A DNA stretch of 64,000 nt from contig JAWZYU010000028.1 in the NCBI GenBank assembly GCA_038380435.1, positions 39,925,095-39,989,094 on the forward strand. The letters run 5' to 3'. Position 1 is the stretch's first letter; every line of letters starts with the position of its first letter. Shown piece by piece: positions 63,402 through 64,000 of this stretch. Made by a program: the position numbers and the translations under genes. The notes under the pieces are model-generated. The model did no database searches. It was not told where the DNA came from and saw only the letters and a list, made by a program, of their open reading frames with translations. The DNA is from Ryuthela nishihirai. Taxonomy: Eukaryota; Arthropoda; Arachnida; Araneae; Heptathelidae.

Positions 63402-63666
63402 TACCTTTTGACAGGCTTCCTTAGTTGCACTCTCAGAATGTGCTGTAACTCGGAAGCGAAGAGTTTCTGTCTCAATGTTCAGAAGAACTTTTTTCGTTAC
63501 TATGCGCAGTTGAACACGTTCCCAAATTTGACAAGATCTTTTCGAAAGATCCTGAATATAGATTAACGCAATTTTCAAGAAATTCGGTAAAGACTAGTAA
63601 TAGGTAAAGGAAAAATTTATTTCTCAATGGCGTTTTGAAACCTGGTTTTGCTCTCGATGACAAAGG
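63402..63666. other. No recognisable feature
   Basis: Short unique stretch before the last SINE; no motif seen. Confidence 0.4.
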
Positions 63667-64000
63667 GTTGGGGTGTTTTACCCTTGCGCGGCACCTTTTT
63701 GCATATAGTGGGCTAAATAGTCAGGTCACAAGGACCCCAAAGGTTCAGAGAAGATTTCTGGAAGGGGACCCACAGAGAGCTGTTAGTAGACAGATAGTAG
63801 CTTCCCGTCAAGGCCATCCAGCATGTTCTTTAACGTGCATCAGGGTATGGCTCTCTCCCACACACGGGACCATGGCTTAACGTAGTTCATCCAACCCGAC
63901 GGACGGCGGCCTTTCCAAGTCCATCGGTGTCCCTTACTGACCGAAGGAAAGGCGAGGACTTTTGATGAGACAAATCTCAATGGTGTCCCAGCTGGGATTC
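63667..64000 (-). mobile_element. SINE-A, diverged, cut by window edge
   Basis: GTTGGGGTGTTTTACCC tail and a worn body to CCCAGCTGGGATTC at the window end; the head lies beyond. Confidence 0.85.

Noticed and set aside
6092..63880. Dozens of 60-170 codon open frames with peptides such as GCFTSERHFFAHHGLNGQ
   Set aside because: They all lie within SINE-A copies on either strand and recur because the SINE recurs. They have no start context, no conservation of frame and no independent family.

Overview
The window looks like an intron-rich, repeat-choked stretch of an arthropod genome, most likely a spider or another chelicerate. That assignment is an inference from the spliced receptor-phosphatase exons, the RTE- and CR1-type LINEs, the Tc1/mariner-type transposases, a Maverick/Polinton relic and very abundant tRNA-derived SINEs. 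No sequence seen here fixes the species. There is no operon structure, no rRNA, no bona fide tRNA gene and no CRISPR array.

One host gene runs through most of the window on the minus strand: a receptor-type protein tyrosine phosphatase with two tandem PTP domains. Eleven coding exons were found by reading splice sites and frame by eye (55720-55630, 47275-47199, 34428-34392, 28855-28758, 26320-26195, 24834-24683, 19122-18987, 14767-14618, 11617-11518, 8292-8216, 6647-6516). They join in phase into 1176 nt (392 codons), covering nearly all of domain D1 and the first part of D2. The rest of D2 lies off the left edge. Transmembrane and ectodomain exons lie upstream; none was recognised between 55.7 and 64 kb. 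D1 keeps the C-x5-R loop, but the WPD-loop Asp is Thr, the KNRY Arg is Ser and the first Q-loop Gln is Glu, so it may be a pseudophosphatase.

The introns are filled with mobile DNA. SINE-A is a tRNA-headed family of about 385 bp with around 40 full or partial copies, many with target-site duplications, and includes a dimeric subfamily. SINE-B is a second tRNA-headed family ending in a CAAGCAGCTGCTTG-type motif. Other contents are foldback Tc1-type MITEs (terminal CAGTCGCTCAAAAAAG), an RTE-like LINE that is nearly intact (1.3-4.7 kb), a CR1/L2-like LINE (12.0-13.9 kb), an RNase H-bearing LINE remnant (4.7-5.8 kb), a solo LTR (20.0-20.6 kb), several dead transposases, and an internally deleted Maverick (52.3-55.1 kb) with a 6-bp TSD and nested host repeats.

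The most unusual feature is two large minisatellites that grow directly out of splice junctions of the phosphatase gene. A 4.3-kb array at 42.9-47.2 kb is built from the 3' end and 5' splice site of the exon encoding the YVNASFID motif. A 0.9-kb array at 24.8-25.8 kb is built from the 3' splice site and first codons of the exon encoding GDEV. In the first array the internal units have lost the donor GT. A 161-bp duplication has also placed an orphan half-exon with an intact donor upstream of its parent exon.
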